Positions 1 through 7,997 are shown, counted from the first letter of the stretch. The stretch: DNA of 64,000 nucleotides from Nocardia miyunensis NBRC 108239 (GCF_001613065.1 NZ_BDBQ01000058.1:29590-93589); one strand, 5' to 3'. Numbers and translations: made by a program. The notes: generated by a model from the letters alone, not told the origin.

Positions 1-104
1 AGGCGGGCCGCCTGCGCAACGGATCGATAGTCCTGATGTCCGCCTTCGCCCACGCCGGTGATTTCGCCGGGGCCGCGGCGGTGCGCTGGGGTGCCGCGCG
101 ATGA
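1..104 (+). CDS. 3-oxoacyl-ACP synthase III family protein, C-terminal fragment
   Basis: Only the last 33 codons are present; the frame is open from base 3 and the start lies outside the window. The residues visible include GRLRNGS, LMSAFAHAGDF and AAAVRW. They resemble the C-terminal strand of KAS III (FabH-like) condensing enzymes, where a conserved G-x-G/A-H-A stretch is followed by a final RW. Such enzymes condense an acyl-CoA with malonyl-ACP. The stop codon overlaps the ATG of the next small frame (ATGA at 101-104), so the gene is probably translationally coupled to what follows. Together with the aminotransferase downstream this may be the end of a small biosynthetic operon. The family call rests on a short fragment and is tentative. 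Confidence 0.5.
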   Translation, partial: AGRLRNGSIVLMSAFAHAGDFAGAAAVRWGAAR

Positions 105-250
105 GCGTCGACCGCGCCGAGAGTCTGCCGCGACCGCCCGGGCTGCCGGGGTGCGCCGGGGTCGGCCGGTCGGTGAATGTGGCGGCGCAGGTCGCGTTCG
201 CCCAGGTCCGTAGTTCGGTCGGGGTTGTTCACGGAGGAGAGGTGCGATGA
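101..250 (+). CDS. Possible 49-aa coupled small ORF
   Basis: A frame of 49 codons starts at the ATG overlapping the stop of the upstream KAS-like gene and ends at a TGA overlapping the ATG of the aminotransferase at 247. It thus has ATGA overlaps at both ends, the usual sign of translational coupling. The product would begin MSVDRAESLPRPPGLPGCAG and has no recognisable domain. It could be a real small protein, a leader that couples translation of its neighbours, or chance. No function is claimed. Confidence 0.3.
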   Translation: MSVDRAESLPRPPGLPGCAGVGRSVNVAAQVAFAQVRSSVGVVHGGEVR

Positions 251-1440
251 GTACTCCGACTGCTGGGGATGGTATGCGGCCGTTGGTGATACGCGGCGGC
301 GGGAGTTCGGAATGGCCGGTGCGGCACAGGGCTCGGGCCGTGGTCGGGCACGGAGAGGGGGCGCACGGGCGGGGCACCGGGGTTGGGCGGTTCGATCTGA
401 CGTTGAGTGAGAACCCTTTTCCGCCCTTGCCTTCGGTGTTGGAGGCAGTGAATTCCGTTCTCGCGCATGCGAATCGGTATCCGGAGTTCTTGCCCGATCG
501 GCTGCCGCGGCTGATCGCGGACCGGGTGGGGGTCGATGCCGATCAGGTGGTGGTCGGCGCGGGGGCTACGGGCGTGATTCTGCAGATCATGCAGACGCTG
601 GCCGGGCCGGCGCGGGGGATGGTGTTCGCCTCGCCGACCTTCGACGGGTATCCGATCATGGCGGCCATGGCGGGGCTGGAAACTTTCGCGGTGCCGCTGG
701 ACTCGTCCGGTCGGCAGGATCTGTGGGAGATGTCACGCGCGATCGACGAGCGGACGGCGCTGGTGGTGGTGTGCCGCCCGCACAATCCGACCGGGACCGT
801 GCCCGCTGCCAGTGAGTTGAAGGCGTTCCTGTTCGGTGTGCCCCGGCATGTTCCGGTGATCCTGGACGAGGCGTATGTCGAATTCCTGAGCGTCGAGGAG
901 ATGCTGGATCCGCTCGAGCTCGTCGCGCGATATCCGAATCTGCTGATCGTACGGACGTTCTCGAAGGCGTACGGGCTGGCCGGACTGCGGATCGGTTACG
1001 CGTTCGGGCATCGGGATCTGGTGCGCCGGGTGCGTCGGCTGCAATTGCCGTTCGGGACGCCGGATACGGCGACCGCCGCCGTGGCGGCGTCCTATGCCGC
1101 GGCGACGGAGTTGAGCGAGCGGGTCCTGCGGATCACCGTCGGGCGTGAGATGCTGCGAACGACCTTGCGTCGCAGTGGTATTCGCGTCCCGCGCAGTCGC
1201 GCGAACTTCCTGTACCTGCCCGGACCGGGCATGGTCGAGACGCTGGCTCGCGCGGGGATCGCGGCGAAGGGCTATCCCGATGGCAGCGCGCGCATCGCCG
1301 TGGGTGATGCGGTCGCGGATCGGGCGGTGGAGCGAGCGCTGTGCGGTCCGGCGCTGGTCCGGGCCGAGCGGGCGGGCCATGAATCCGGTGTGTGGTCGCT
1401 GACGGCTCCGGCCGATCCCGGGCGGGCCCGGACCTCTTGA
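247..1440 (+). CDS. Class I/II PLP aminotransferase (HisC-like)
   Basis: This 397-residue protein is a fold-type I pyridoxal-phosphate enzyme of the histidinol-phosphate aminotransferase family. Visible features are the substrate-side SENPFPP (about 54-60), RPHNPTG with Asn180, the PLP-ring aspartate in LDEAY (Asp207, Tyr210), and the Schiff-base lysine in TFSKAYGLAGLRIGY (Lys240). The first 48 residues are a non-conserved extension, so a later start is possible; the ATG at 247 was chosen because it overlaps the preceding stop. It need not be the histidine-pathway enzyme: no his genes are near, and the upstream neighbour is a KAS III-like condensing enzyme. A role in making a small amine- or ketone-containing metabolite is therefore plausible but unproven. 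Confidence 0.8.
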   Translation: MSTPTAGDGMRPLVIRGGGSSEWPVRHRARAVVGHGEGAHGRGTGVGRFDLTLSENPFPPLPSVLEAVNSVLAHANRYPEFLPDRLPRLIADRVGVDADQVVVGAGATGVILQIMQTLAGPARGMVFASPTFDGYPIMAAMAGLETFAVPLDSSGRQDLWEMSRAIDERTALVVVCRPHNPTGTVPAASELKAFLFGVPRHVPVILDEAYVEFLSVEEMLDPLELVARYPNLLIVRTFSKAYGLAGLRIGYAFGHRDLVRRVRRLQLPFGTPDTATAAVAASYAAATELSERVLRITVGREMLRTTLRRSGIRVPRSRANFLYLPGPGMVETLARAGIAAKGYPDGSARIAVGDAVADRAVERALCGPALVRAERAGHESGVWSLTAPADPGRARTS

Positions 1441-1442
1441 AT

Positions 1443-1505
1443 CTAGCGACGCTAGACAACCTAGCTGCGCACTGTTATCTTTGCTTCAATACCTAGCGTT
1501 GCTAG
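1443..1505 (+). promoter_or_regulatory. Promoter with two CTAGCG palindromic operators
   Basis: Two similar palindromes, CTAGCGACGCTAG at 1443-1455 and CTAGCGTTGCTAG at 1493-1505, lie 50 bases apart. A half-site CTAGCTGCG sits between them at 1461. A sigma-70-like promoter fits exactly: -35 TAGACA at 1453-1458, 17-base spacer, -10 TATCTT at 1476-1481. The first operator overlaps the -35 and the second covers the start region, a repressor-type layout. The regulator is not encoded nearby. Confidence 0.6.
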
Positions 1506-1525
1506 ATAGGAAGTGGGAGATTTCG

Positions 1526-2002
1526 ATGCTCAGCACAACAGCCCAGGTCCTGGCCACGATTGCCGTACTCGGCAACGGCGTCGTCTACGGCACGGACGTC
1601 CTCGCCGGGATGGTCATGCGATCGGTCTACCGACAGCTCGACGACGAGACGATGACCGTCAGCGCAGGCTGGGGGCACTACTTCGCCGACCGCCGGATGC
1701 CCTTCGTCGGCGCCACCGGGATGATCGCCACCGTGCTCACCCTCGTGTTCGCCGCCGTCGCGGGACGCGCGGGCGGCGCGATTGCCGCCGCGACAGCCCT
1801 TGTCGCCCTGCTGATCTGGGGCGGCATCTACCTGCGCATCGCCAAACCGATCAACACCGCCCAGACCGCCGCCGCCCGGACCGGCGTCATCCCGGACAAC
1901 GCCCGTGCACTGCAGGATTCCTGGGATGCCGTCGCCGGGTACCGAATCGCGTTGCAGGGCATCGTGATAGCTGCCCTGTGTGCCGCGATCGCCCTGCTCT
2001 GA
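1526..2002 (+). CDS. DUF1772 family membrane protein
   Basis: The 158-residue product has about four hydrophobic segments (roughly residues 5-25, 50-75, 80-100 and 135-158). Between them are the family-typical motifs VYRQLDDETMT and FADRRMPF near the first loop and an AALQDSWDAVAGYRI-like stretch before the last helix. It matches small DUF1772 (anthrone oxygenase-like) integral membrane proteins of actinobacteria; their function is unknown. The ATG at 1526 is chosen because GGGAGA lies six bases upstream; the frame is open further up but only through the promoter. It sits alone behind the two-operator promoter and is probably tightly repressed until an inducer appears. Confidence 0.7.
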   Translation: MLSTTAQVLATIAVLGNGVVYGTDVLAGMVMRSVYRQLDDETMTVSAGWGHYFADRRMPFVGATGMIATVLTLVFAAVAGRAGGAIAAATALVALLIWGGIYLRIAKPINTAQTAAARTGVIPDNARALQDSWDAVAGYRIALQGIVIAALCAAIALL

Positions 2003-2012
2003 GCGGTTGCCC

Positions 2013-2759
2013 TCAGAGCGAGCTGCTGAGGATCACCTGGTTGGTGATCGCATCGCGGATCTGCACCGAACGGATCTGGTCCGGGGGCACGGCGGTGGTT
2101 CCGTCGGGGGTGAGGGTCTGGCCCGGGTGGGCCGTCCACTGCGCCACCATCGCCTCGGTGCCGTCGGCGTGCTGCACCCACAGCGCACCCTGCCAGGTGT
2201 AGTCGGTCTCCGAAGGTGAATAGGTGCACGACATTTCGATACGCGTCCCGCCGGGCACCTCGACGAGTTTGTAACTCGCGGTGACCGGCGAGGGCAGCAC
2301 CGGGGCCAGTTGCCGTTCGGCGACGACCTGTTCGGTCGACGGCTGCTCGGGGTGGCGCTCGATCGCGATGGTGATCGGGACGGCGATCACCACCGCCGCG
2401 GCGGCCGCCGCCACCGCCGCGCCGATCGTGATCCAGCGGTCCCGGCGGTGCCCGCGGGGTTCGGCGCGCGGCTGCTCGGCTTGTTGCTGATCCTGCTGTA
2501 CGGCAATGAGTTTCGGTGCGGGGGGCGTATCGATCAGCGCCAGTGCCACTTCGGGATCGACCTGACCGAGAAGCCCCGGCAGACCCGATAATTCGGCCAC
2601 GGCATCGCGGCAGGACGCGCACTCGGCCAGATGCGCCTCGTAGCGCAGCCGCTCGGCGCGGCTGAGGGATCCCAGGACGTACGGCGCATCCCACATCACG
2701 TAGTCGTCCCCGTCCGGGACCACCGCCTCGTCCTCCCCGATCCGGGGGACGTCCGTCAC
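2013..2759 (-). CDS. rslA: Anti-sigma-L factor RslA
   Basis: The 248-residue protein has an N-terminal zinc-binding anti-sigma domain: YVMWDAPYVLGSL, then HLAECASC, giving the H-x3-C-x2-C ligand set. One transmembrane helix follows at about 105-125 (ITIGAAVAAAAAAVVIA) and then an extracytoplasmic domain. The order and wording match M. tuberculosis RslA, which holds SigL inactive and releases it when its cysteines are oxidised. The GTG start at 2759 overlaps the sigL stop by four bases (GTGA), the usual coupling of sigma and anti-sigma. A longer open frame upstream only shadows sigL. Confidence 0.88.
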   Translation of the reverse strand: MTDVPRIGEDEAVVPDGDDYVMWDAPYVLGSLSRAERLRYEAHLAECASCRDAVAELSGLPGLLGQVDPEVALALIDTPPAPKLIAVQQDQQQAEQPRAEPRGHRRDRWITIGAAVAAAAAAVVIAVPITIAIERHPEQPSTEQVVAERQLAPVLPSPVTASYKLVEVPGGTRIEMSCTYSPSETDYTWQGALWVQHADGTEAMVAQWTAHPGQTLTPDGTTAVPPDQIRSVQIRDAITNQVILSSSL

Positions 2760-3343
2760 TTCGTCACCCCCATCTCCTGTAATGCCGAACGCAACGCGCG
2801 CATCCCGTAGTGCATGCGGGACTTCACGGTGCCCTCGGGAATGGACAGTTCCATCGCGATCTGCTGAGTCGACAGGCCACGGTAGTACGCGCGGACGATC
2901 ACCTCGCGGTGGTCGGTGCTCAACCGGGCCAGTGCGTCGGTGATCAACCAGCTGTCCAGCGCTCGGTCCGCCTGATCGGGACTGGCCTGCTCGGGCGGAT
3001 TGTCCGTGCGGAACTCGCGCCGGTTGCGAGCACTGCGATGCTCGTCGACGGCCATGTTGCGGGCGACGGTGAACAACCAGGCCCGCGCCGAGGCGGTCGA
3101 CTGATCGAGCACATTCGGCCGCTGCCAGGCCCGCAACAGCGTCTCCTGGACGATGTCCTCGGCTCGGCCGGCATCGCCGACCTGGCTGTAGGTGTACCGC
3201 CACAGTGCCTGCGCGTGCTGGTCGTACAGCGCTCGCAGCAACTCCGCCTGAGCCTGCGACGCGCCGTCCGGGACCGGCGGCGCAACGCCTCGGAAGGGTT
3301 GGGTTTCCGCGCCCTCACTGGCCGCCCGCGGTGAGTTCGCCAT
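2756..3343 (-). CDS. sigL: ECF sigma factor SigL
   Basis: This 195-residue ECF sigma factor has region 2 (LLRALYDQHAQALWRYTY, then EDIVQETLLRAWQRP) and region 4 (YYRGLSTQQIAMELSIPEGTVKSRMHYGMRALR), and ends in MGVTK as M. tuberculosis SigL ends in LGVTR. SigL controls a small set of envelope and oxidative-stress genes in mycobacteria. The N-terminal 25 residues are poorly conserved, so the start could be slightly downstream. It forms an operon with rslA and probably transcribes itself (see the promoter at 3401-3428). Confidence 0.88.
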   Translation of the reverse strand: MANSPRAASEGAETQPFRGVAPPVPDGASQAQAELLRALYDQHAQALWRYTYSQVGDAGRAEDIVQETLLRAWQRPNVLDQSTASARAWLFTVARNMAVDEHRSARNRREFRTDNPPEQASPDQADRALDSWLITDALARLSTDHREVIVRAYYRGLSTQQIAMELSIPEGTVKSRMHYGMRALRSALQEMGVTK

Positions 3344-3400
3344 CGGCTCAGCGTTTCAGGCGCCGCGGTGGGCGCGCGGATGTCGTGGCCACACTAGCTA

Positions 3401-3428
3401 TATACGCAGTCAATTGCGTTCTAGTTCG
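3401..3428 (-). promoter_or_regulatory. Candidate ECF-type promoter for sigL-rslA
   Basis: Read on the minus strand, CGAACT (3428-3423) is followed after 16 bases by CGTATA (3406-3401). This resembles the GAAC / CGT pattern of ECF promoters, including those used by SigL. It lies about 60 bases before the sigL start and overlaps the end of the yqgE gene. Autoregulation is inferred. Confidence 0.4.
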
Positions 3429-4045
3429 ATCGGATGTGTCGCTAATAGCGACAACGGTAGCGGCTGGCGGCGCAGCACCTGCGCCCACAGGTCACCGGGC
3501 TGCGCGATCGGGTCCGAGGGCAGCGCCGAGAGCACGATCCAGTCGCCGCGCTCGAGTTCGCCCTCCAGCTGGCCGAAGGTCCAGCCCGCGTATCCGGCGA
3601 AAATGCGGATGCCCTCGACCAGCGGCGCGATCGTGTCCGGATCCGAATCCAGATCCAGCAGCGCCACCCGGCCGTCCACCCGGCGCAGACCATCGATGCG
3701 ATTGATCGCGGTACCGACCTTGACAGTGGTCAGACAGAGCGCGGCATCGCGTTTGACCGGCCCGCCGACGTACAGCGTGCGCGGCGAGGCGGCCAGATCC
3801 GACCAGCGCGGCAGCACATCCCGCACGGCGGTGTCGCTCGGGCGATTCAGCACGACGCCGAGGCTGCCCGCGTCGTTGTGCTCGACGATGTACACGACGG
3901 TCCGCCGGAACGACGCCTCGACCAGGTCGGTCGCCGAAACCAGCAGCGTCCCGGGCCGCACCGCCTGTTCCTCGCGCCGGGATTCCCGTCGAGAGCGGTC
4001 GCCGTGTTCCTCTGCGCGTGCCACCAAGCCATCATCGCACCGCAT
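3410..4045 (-). CDS. YqgE/AlgH family protein (Rv0038-like)
   Basis: The 211-residue product belongs to the UPF0301/AlgH family of unknown function. The signature motifs are visible: RPGTLLVSATDLVEASFRRT (about 30-49), VVYIVEHNDAGSLGVVLNRPS (50-70) and the YVGGPV motif near 97, plus the AGYAGWTFGQLEGE motif near 150. About 28 charged residues precede the conserved domain; M. tuberculosis Rv0038 has a comparable short lead. The start could be any of several codons in that lead. It is transcribed towards sigL, and its last bases contain the likely sigL promoter. Confidence 0.85.
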   Translation of the reverse strand: MRCDDGLVARAEEHGDRSRRESRREEQAVRPGTLLVSATDLVEASFRRTVVYIVEHNDAGSLGVVLNRPSDTAVRDVLPRWSDLAASPRTLYVGGPVKRDAALCLTTVKVGTAINRIDGLRRVDGRVALLDLDSDPDTIAPLVEGIRIFAGYAGWTFGQLEGELERGDWIVLSALPSDPIAQPGDLWAQVLRRQPLPLSLLATHPIELERN

Positions 4046-4056
4046 CCCCCCGCGCG

Positions 4057-4124
4057 CTGTGTTATCTGCCTCCGCTTCGCTGCGGCGGGGCTGTGTCTTT
4101 GGCCTCCGCTTCGCTCCGGTGGGC
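4057..4124 (+). repeat. GC-rich tandem repeat, two 34-nt units
   Basis: Units begin with CTGTGTTATCTGCCTCCGCT (4057) and CTGTGTCTTTGGCCTCCGCT (4091). Both continue with TCGCT-CGG-GGG. A further copy, CTGTATTTTTGGCCTCCGCT, occurs far away at 63841, so this is a dispersed element. Confidence 0.65.
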
Positions 4125-4231
4125 CGGGGCCCTCGTGACCCCGGTGCCTTCCCTCCCTCCGCTCCCCCGCTTCGCTCCTGGCGCTCCGGTCAGTCCAGGA
4201 CCGGGGCGGGCCCCGGCCAGGAGTCGACGTG

Positions 4232-4305
4232 TTTCGGGGCGGGTGGAACTCAAGTGCGCTGAAATGTTCTGGCTCATGCACTCTGGCGGGATGGGGCCCT
4301 CATGG
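4232..4305 (+). repeat. Degenerate ~70-nt direct repeat, copy 1
   Basis: It aligns with copy 2 at 4512-4582. Both share GGGCGGGTGGAACTC at their start, then CTG-TGATGC/CATGCA-CTCTGGC-GGAT-GGGC-CT. The origin is unknown. Confidence 0.5.
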
Positions 4306-4511
4306 ACTGGTCTTCCCTGCCCGCACAGTGTCTACGTTCCAGTCGATCCTGGACAGGGCAGGCCTCGCTCAGGATTCGGTGGCATTCGCGGTGAGGTGGA
4401 TACCGGACATGCTGGACGTTCTGGCATCGGTTCGGGCGATATCCGACTCGTTTGTTCCGCTCTGGTCAGTCCGGAATGAATCCGGGCGGCGGCCTTGTTG
4501 TCGGCGTTGTC

Positions 4512-4582
4512 TCGGGCGGGTGGAACTCGGCTTCGCCGGGATGCTCCGCCTGATGCGCTCTGGCAGGATCGGGCTCTGTCGA
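4512..4582 (+). repeat. Degenerate ~70-nt direct repeat, copy 2
   Basis: Second copy of the element at 4232-4305, in the same orientation and about 280 bases downstream. The shared core is CGGGCGGGTGGAACTC. Confidence 0.5.
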
Positions 4583-4698
4583 GACTGCATTTCGCATACC
4601 TGGTGCGGCGGGCGCTGTAAGGCTGGCCGCGGGGTGATTCGGAGTGGAGAATCGCCCCGAGGGGCCTGGCCCCGGTAGAGCGAAGCGGAAGCGAAGGT

Positions 4699-5475
4699 AT
4701 GGGGCGCGAAGATATGGAACGGCCCGAGGTCGTGCTCGAGAACAGTGATGTCGTGTACGACTTCTATCGGGAGCACCGGCAGAATCGGCTGTCGGCGTGG
4801 GGGGCTTATGCGGTGCTCGCGCGGCGGTACCGGCCGCGGATCGGGTATGCGGCGGGGGCTCGGGAGGCGTTGCGGCAGTTGATCTCGCAGCGGCGGCCGC
4901 TGTTGATCGTGATCAATCATCTGTCGCAGCAGGACCCGTACACCGTGGCCGCGGCGGCCTGGCGCAGCGGGTTGCGGCCGGTGATCGGGCGGACGCGGGT
5001 GCTGGCCAAGGACGAACTGTTCGTCGCGGACGATCTGCGGCGGCGGATCGACATGATGGGCGGAATTCCGGTCTTTCGCGGGAAGGACCACGGATTGCGG
5101 GCGGTGAACGCGGCCGGACAGCTGATGATCGACACCTGCGCCGAGCGGATGGCGCGCGGGGACGGTATCGCGATATTCCCCGAGGGCACCTGCAACGACG
5201 TGGATCCCACGCAGGTGCAGGCCGTCGGCAGCGGCGTCGGGCACATCGCGTTCCGGGCGATGAAACTGGGCGCGCGTCCGGCGCTGGTCAGTCTCGGGCT
5301 CAGCTACGGCCCGCGCGCCGATCCGGCGGTGGAACCGACCAAGCCCGAGGCGATCTCGGCCAGCTTCCACTTCGGGGTTCCGGTGCCCGAACTGCCCGCC
5401 CGCCCCGCCGAGGTCGCGCGGCTGGTGCGCACCGAACTCCAGCAGGCCCTGGACGGCGCGGTCGCGGCCTACTGA
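4699..5475 (+). CDS. 1-acylglycerol-3-phosphate acyltransferase family protein
   Basis: The 258-residue product is a PlsC-type lysophospholipid acyltransferase. The catalytic HX4D motif is NHLSQQD (His74-Asp79) and the phosphate-binding motif is FPEGT (161-165); MMGGIPVFRG (120-129) is the usual third block. There is no clear transmembrane segment, so a peripheral membrane enzyme is likely. ATG codons at 4699 and 4714 are both possible starts. It would acylate a lysophospholipid or another lipid acceptor in membrane or envelope lipid synthesis. It stands alone, and its stop faces a GNAT gene across a gap of only 7 bases. Confidence 0.82.
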   Translation: MGREDMERPEVVLENSDVVYDFYREHRQNRLSAWGAYAVLARRYRPRIGYAAGAREALRQLISQRRPLLIVINHLSQQDPYTVAAAAWRSGLRPVIGRTRVLAKDELFVADDLRRRIDMMGGIPVFRGKDHGLRAVNAAGQLMIDTCAERMARGDGIAIFPEGTCNDVDPTQVQAVGSGVGHIAFRAMKLGARPALVSLGLSYGPRADPAVEPTKPEAISASFHFGVPVPELPARPAEVARLVRTELQQALDGAVAAY

Positions 5476-5482
5476 CCCGCGC

Positions 5483-5800
5483 TCACTGCGGCAATTCGAA
5501 CCGCGCTCGCGCCCACGCCGGGACCAGCGCCAGATATTCCGGCTGCGTCTGGACGACGTGCCGCACCATCGGGCACAGCGGTAGCACCCCGAACCCCTGC
5601 TCCCGCGTGTCGTCCAACGCGGCGTCCACGAGCTGGCGCGCATACCCCTTTCCCGAATAGTCTCCGAACACCTCCGTGTGCACGAAGGCCCGCTCCGAGA
5701 CGGTGTCCTGATATTCCGCGATACCCGCGAGGTTCCCGTCGACGAACAATTCGAACCGATCCTCGACGGTGTTGTCGCGGACTTCCGGGCCGGATGTCAT
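5483..5800 (-). CDS. GNAT-like N-acetyltransferase (YjdJ type)
   Basis: This 105-residue protein matches the short GNAT-like family typified by YjdJ. It contains AFVHTEVFGDYSGKGYARQL, where GKGYARQL is the acetyl-CoA pyrophosphate loop, and a C-terminal CPMVRHVVQTQPEYLALV with the family's Cys-Pro and Tyr. The length is normal for the family. The ATG at 5800 is chosen because the family begins about here; a longer frame upstream is unrelated sequence. The substrate is unknown. It converges on the acyltransferase gene. Confidence 0.78.
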   Translation of the reverse strand: MTSGPEVRDNTVEDRFELFVDGNLAGIAEYQDTVSERAFVHTEVFGDYSGKGYARQLVDAALDDTREQGFGVLPLCPMVRHVVQTQPEYLALVPAWARARFELPQ

Positions 5801-6234
5801 CGATCGAGCGTAGAACGTGCGGCCCGGCAACGTTGCACGGTACGGCCGATTTCGTCGGAGCAATTCTTGTCGAAGCGCGTTTCGCCTGATTTTTCCGCAG
5901 TGCGGTCGGTGTGACTCCGCTGGTGAGGCGATGTGCCCTGTGCTGTTGCGCCGAGATGTAGGTGCGAGGGAATCGGACGACACCCCTGCCATACCCCGGC
6001 GGTAAGCCCGCATGGGCTGTGCCCCAGGTCGATCGGCTCGGTGACCTCGCACCGCTGTGCAAACGGCGGCGGGCACGTCGCGGAATGATGCGATGAGCCG
6101 GTAATGGCCGGCGGTGCGTCGAACTGTCCGCGAGGTCCGCCCGGGTGCGGAGTGCCTCGCGCCCGCGTGTGTGCGGTTCGGGTGTGCCAGCCGGCAAACG
6201 CGCGGGCAGGCGTGCGCTGCCGCAGAATAGCGAC
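5801..6234. other. 434-bp divergent intergenic region
   Basis: It lies between the divergent GNAT and glycerate kinase genes and must hold both promoters. No strong hairpin, operator or conserved small gene is visible; open frames here lack family resemblance. Confidence 0.5.
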
Positions 6235-7350
6235 ATGCGGGAGCCGGAGTGGCGGCGGGTTGTGGTGGCGCCGGACAAGTTCAAGGGGTCGTTGACCGCG
6301 CCCGAGGTGGCTGCGGCGTTGGCGGCGGGAATCGGGCGCGAGCCGGGGATCGAGGTCGCGCAGGTTCCGGTTGCCGATGGCGGGGACGGGACCGTGGACG
6401 CGTTTCTGGCGGCGGGATGGGAGCGGGTTGCGGTGCGGGCGGCCGGCGCCGGGGGGGAACCGGGCGCGAGCGCTTATGCGGTGCGGGAGGGGACGGCGGT
6501 GATCGAGCTAGCTTCGGTCGTGGGACCGGCGACCCTGCCCGATGGGCCCGACCCGCTGCATGCGAGTACCTACGGGCTGGGCCAGGTGATCGCGCACGCG
6601 CTGGATCGGGGTGCGCGGGAGATCGTCCTCGGTGTCGGCGGCAGTGCCTCCACCGACGGCGGGGCGGGCATGCTGACCGCGTTGGGGATGCGGATCCTCG
6701 ACGCGCAGGGTGACGAAATACCCAGGGGTGGAGTGGCATTGGCGCATGCGGTACACCTCGACCGGACCGGGATGCATCCGGGGCTCGCCGCTGCGTCGTT
6801 GACCCTCGCCAGCGACGTGGACAATCCACTGCTCGGAACGCACGGCGCGGCAGCGATTTTCGCGCCGCAGAAGGGCGCGAGTCCCCGGGAATGCGTGATA
6901 CTCGAAGCGGCTCTTGCCAATTGGGCGAAGGTGGTCGACCCGTCGCAGGCCGAACGTCCCGGTGCGGGCGCGGCGGGCGGCACCGGATTCGCGGCCATGG
7001 CGGTGCTCGGAGCCGTCGAACGCCCCGGTATCGAGGTGATCCTCGAACTGATCGACTTCCCCCGCTTGCTCGACCGGGCGAGCCTGGTCGTCACCGGGGA
7101 GGGTTCACTCGACGAGCAGACCCTGCACGGCAAGGGCCCGGTCGGCGTCGCGGCGGCCGCCCGCGCCGCCGGAATCCCGGTCGTCGCCGTCGCCGGACGC
7201 TGCCTGCTCACCGATGATCGCCTGCGCGAGGCCGGATTCGACGCCTGCTACCCCCTCACCGACCTCGAACCCGACCCAGCCCGCTCGATGACGCACGCGG
7301 CGGAACTGCTCGAACGCGTCGGGGAACGGATCGCCGCGGACCATTGCTGA
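6235..7350 (+). CDS. glxK: Glycerate kinase
   Basis: The 371-residue protein is a GlxK-family glycerate kinase, phosphorylating D-glycerate to a phosphoglycerate at the entry to lower glycolysis. Family blocks are clear: VVVAPDKFKGSLTAPEVAAAL at the N-terminus, PVADGGDGTVDAF (about 45), GLGQVIAHAL, LGVGGSASTDGGAGML (about 125-140), FAPQKGAS (about 205) and VVTGEGSLDEQTLHGKGPVG (about 280). The ATG at 6235 fits the family N-terminus; upstream codons are outside it. Downstream lie about 200 bases without a gene, then aroQ on the opposite strand. No regulator is adjacent. Confidence 0.9.
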   Translation: MREPEWRRVVVAPDKFKGSLTAPEVAAALAAGIGREPGIEVAQVPVADGGDGTVDAFLAAGWERVAVRAAGAGGEPGASAYAVREGTAVIELASVVGPATLPDGPDPLHASTYGLGQVIAHALDRGAREIVLGVGGSASTDGGAGMLTALGMRILDAQGDEIPRGGVALAHAVHLDRTGMHPGLAAASLTLASDVDNPLLGTHGAAAIFAPQKGASPRECVILEAALANWAKVVDPSQAERPGAGAAGGTGFAAMAVLGAVERPGIEVILELIDFPRLLDRASLVVTGEGSLDEQTLHGKGPVGVAAAARAAGIPVVAVAGRCLLTDDRLREAGFDACYPLTDLEPDPARSMTHAAELLERVGERIAADHC

Positions 7351-7550
7351 CCGGATCGGTCCCGACACCGCAGTAGCCTATCGAGAACAACTGCGCGAGA
7401 ACAGGTTCGGCAACCGACGCAACGGATATGCCCGGACATGCGGTGCTGTTCGTCCGCATCGACCATTGGGATCGCGCGGGGTTCCGCGACGAGCGTCATT
7501 GTGGACAGGCGACACCGTGGCGCTCGGTGAATCCGGCGATCACCCGAATA

Positions 7551-7991
7551 TCAACGAGCGCAGAGGAATTCGATGGCCGCGGCGTACCCCTGAATGCCCA
7601 GTCCGGCGATGACGCCCGTGGCGATGGGTGAGATGTAGGAATGGTGCCGGAACTCCTCGCGCGCATGCACATTCGAGATGTGCACCTCGACGATCGGCAC
7701 CTCCGGGATGACCAGCGCGTCACGCAACGCGACCGAGGTGTGCGTGAGTCCGCCGGGATTGATCACGATGGCCGATTCCGCACCGCGTGCGGCATGAATC
7801 CGGTCGATCAGCGCGCCCTCGGAATTCGACTGGAACGCGCTGATCTCACGATCGAATCGCTCGGCGGTCCGGCGGCACAGCTCGACCACGTCGTCGAGGG
7901 TGTCCGAGCCGTAGACCTCGGGCTGACGAGTGCCCAACATGTTCAGATTCGGCCCGTTGAGCACAAGGATCGGAGCTGGCATGAGGGACAC
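7551..7991 (-). CDS. aroQ: Type II 3-dehydroquinate dehydratase
   Basis: The enzyme removes water from 3-dehydroquinate to give 3-dehydroshikimate, step three of the shikimate pathway. The 146-residue length is normal for the type II dodecameric enzyme. LNGPNLNMLGTRQPEVYG carries the catalytic Arg22 and Tyr27, NPGGLTHTSVALRD the substrate loop, VEVHISN the catalytic His104, and EFRHHSYIS a conserved arginine. Start codons at 7991 and 7982 are both plausible; the shorter begins MPAPILVLNGPN. The next gene upstream ends 6 bases before, so the two may be cotranscribed. Other aro genes are not near. Confidence 0.95.
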   Translation of the reverse strand: MSLMPAPILVLNGPNLNMLGTRQPEVYGSDTLDDVVELCRRTAERFDREISAFQSNSEGALIDRIHAARGAESAIVINPGGLTHTSVALRDALVIPEVPIVEVHISNVHAREEFRHHSYISPIATGVIAGLGIQGYAAAIEFLCAR

Positions 7992-7997
7992 GCTAAC

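Larger units (their letters stand above)
4046..4698. other. 653-bp intergenic stretch with degenerate repeats
   Basis: No convincing gene is seen here. The stretch separates divergent genes (yqgE on the minus strand, an acyltransferase on the plus strand). It holds a 34-base tandem repeat (4057-4124), a pair of degenerate direct repeats of about 70 bases (4232 and 4512) and several GCTTCGC-rich tracts, including an inverted version at 4675-4694. The open frames crossing it have no family resemblance. Confidence 0.6.
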
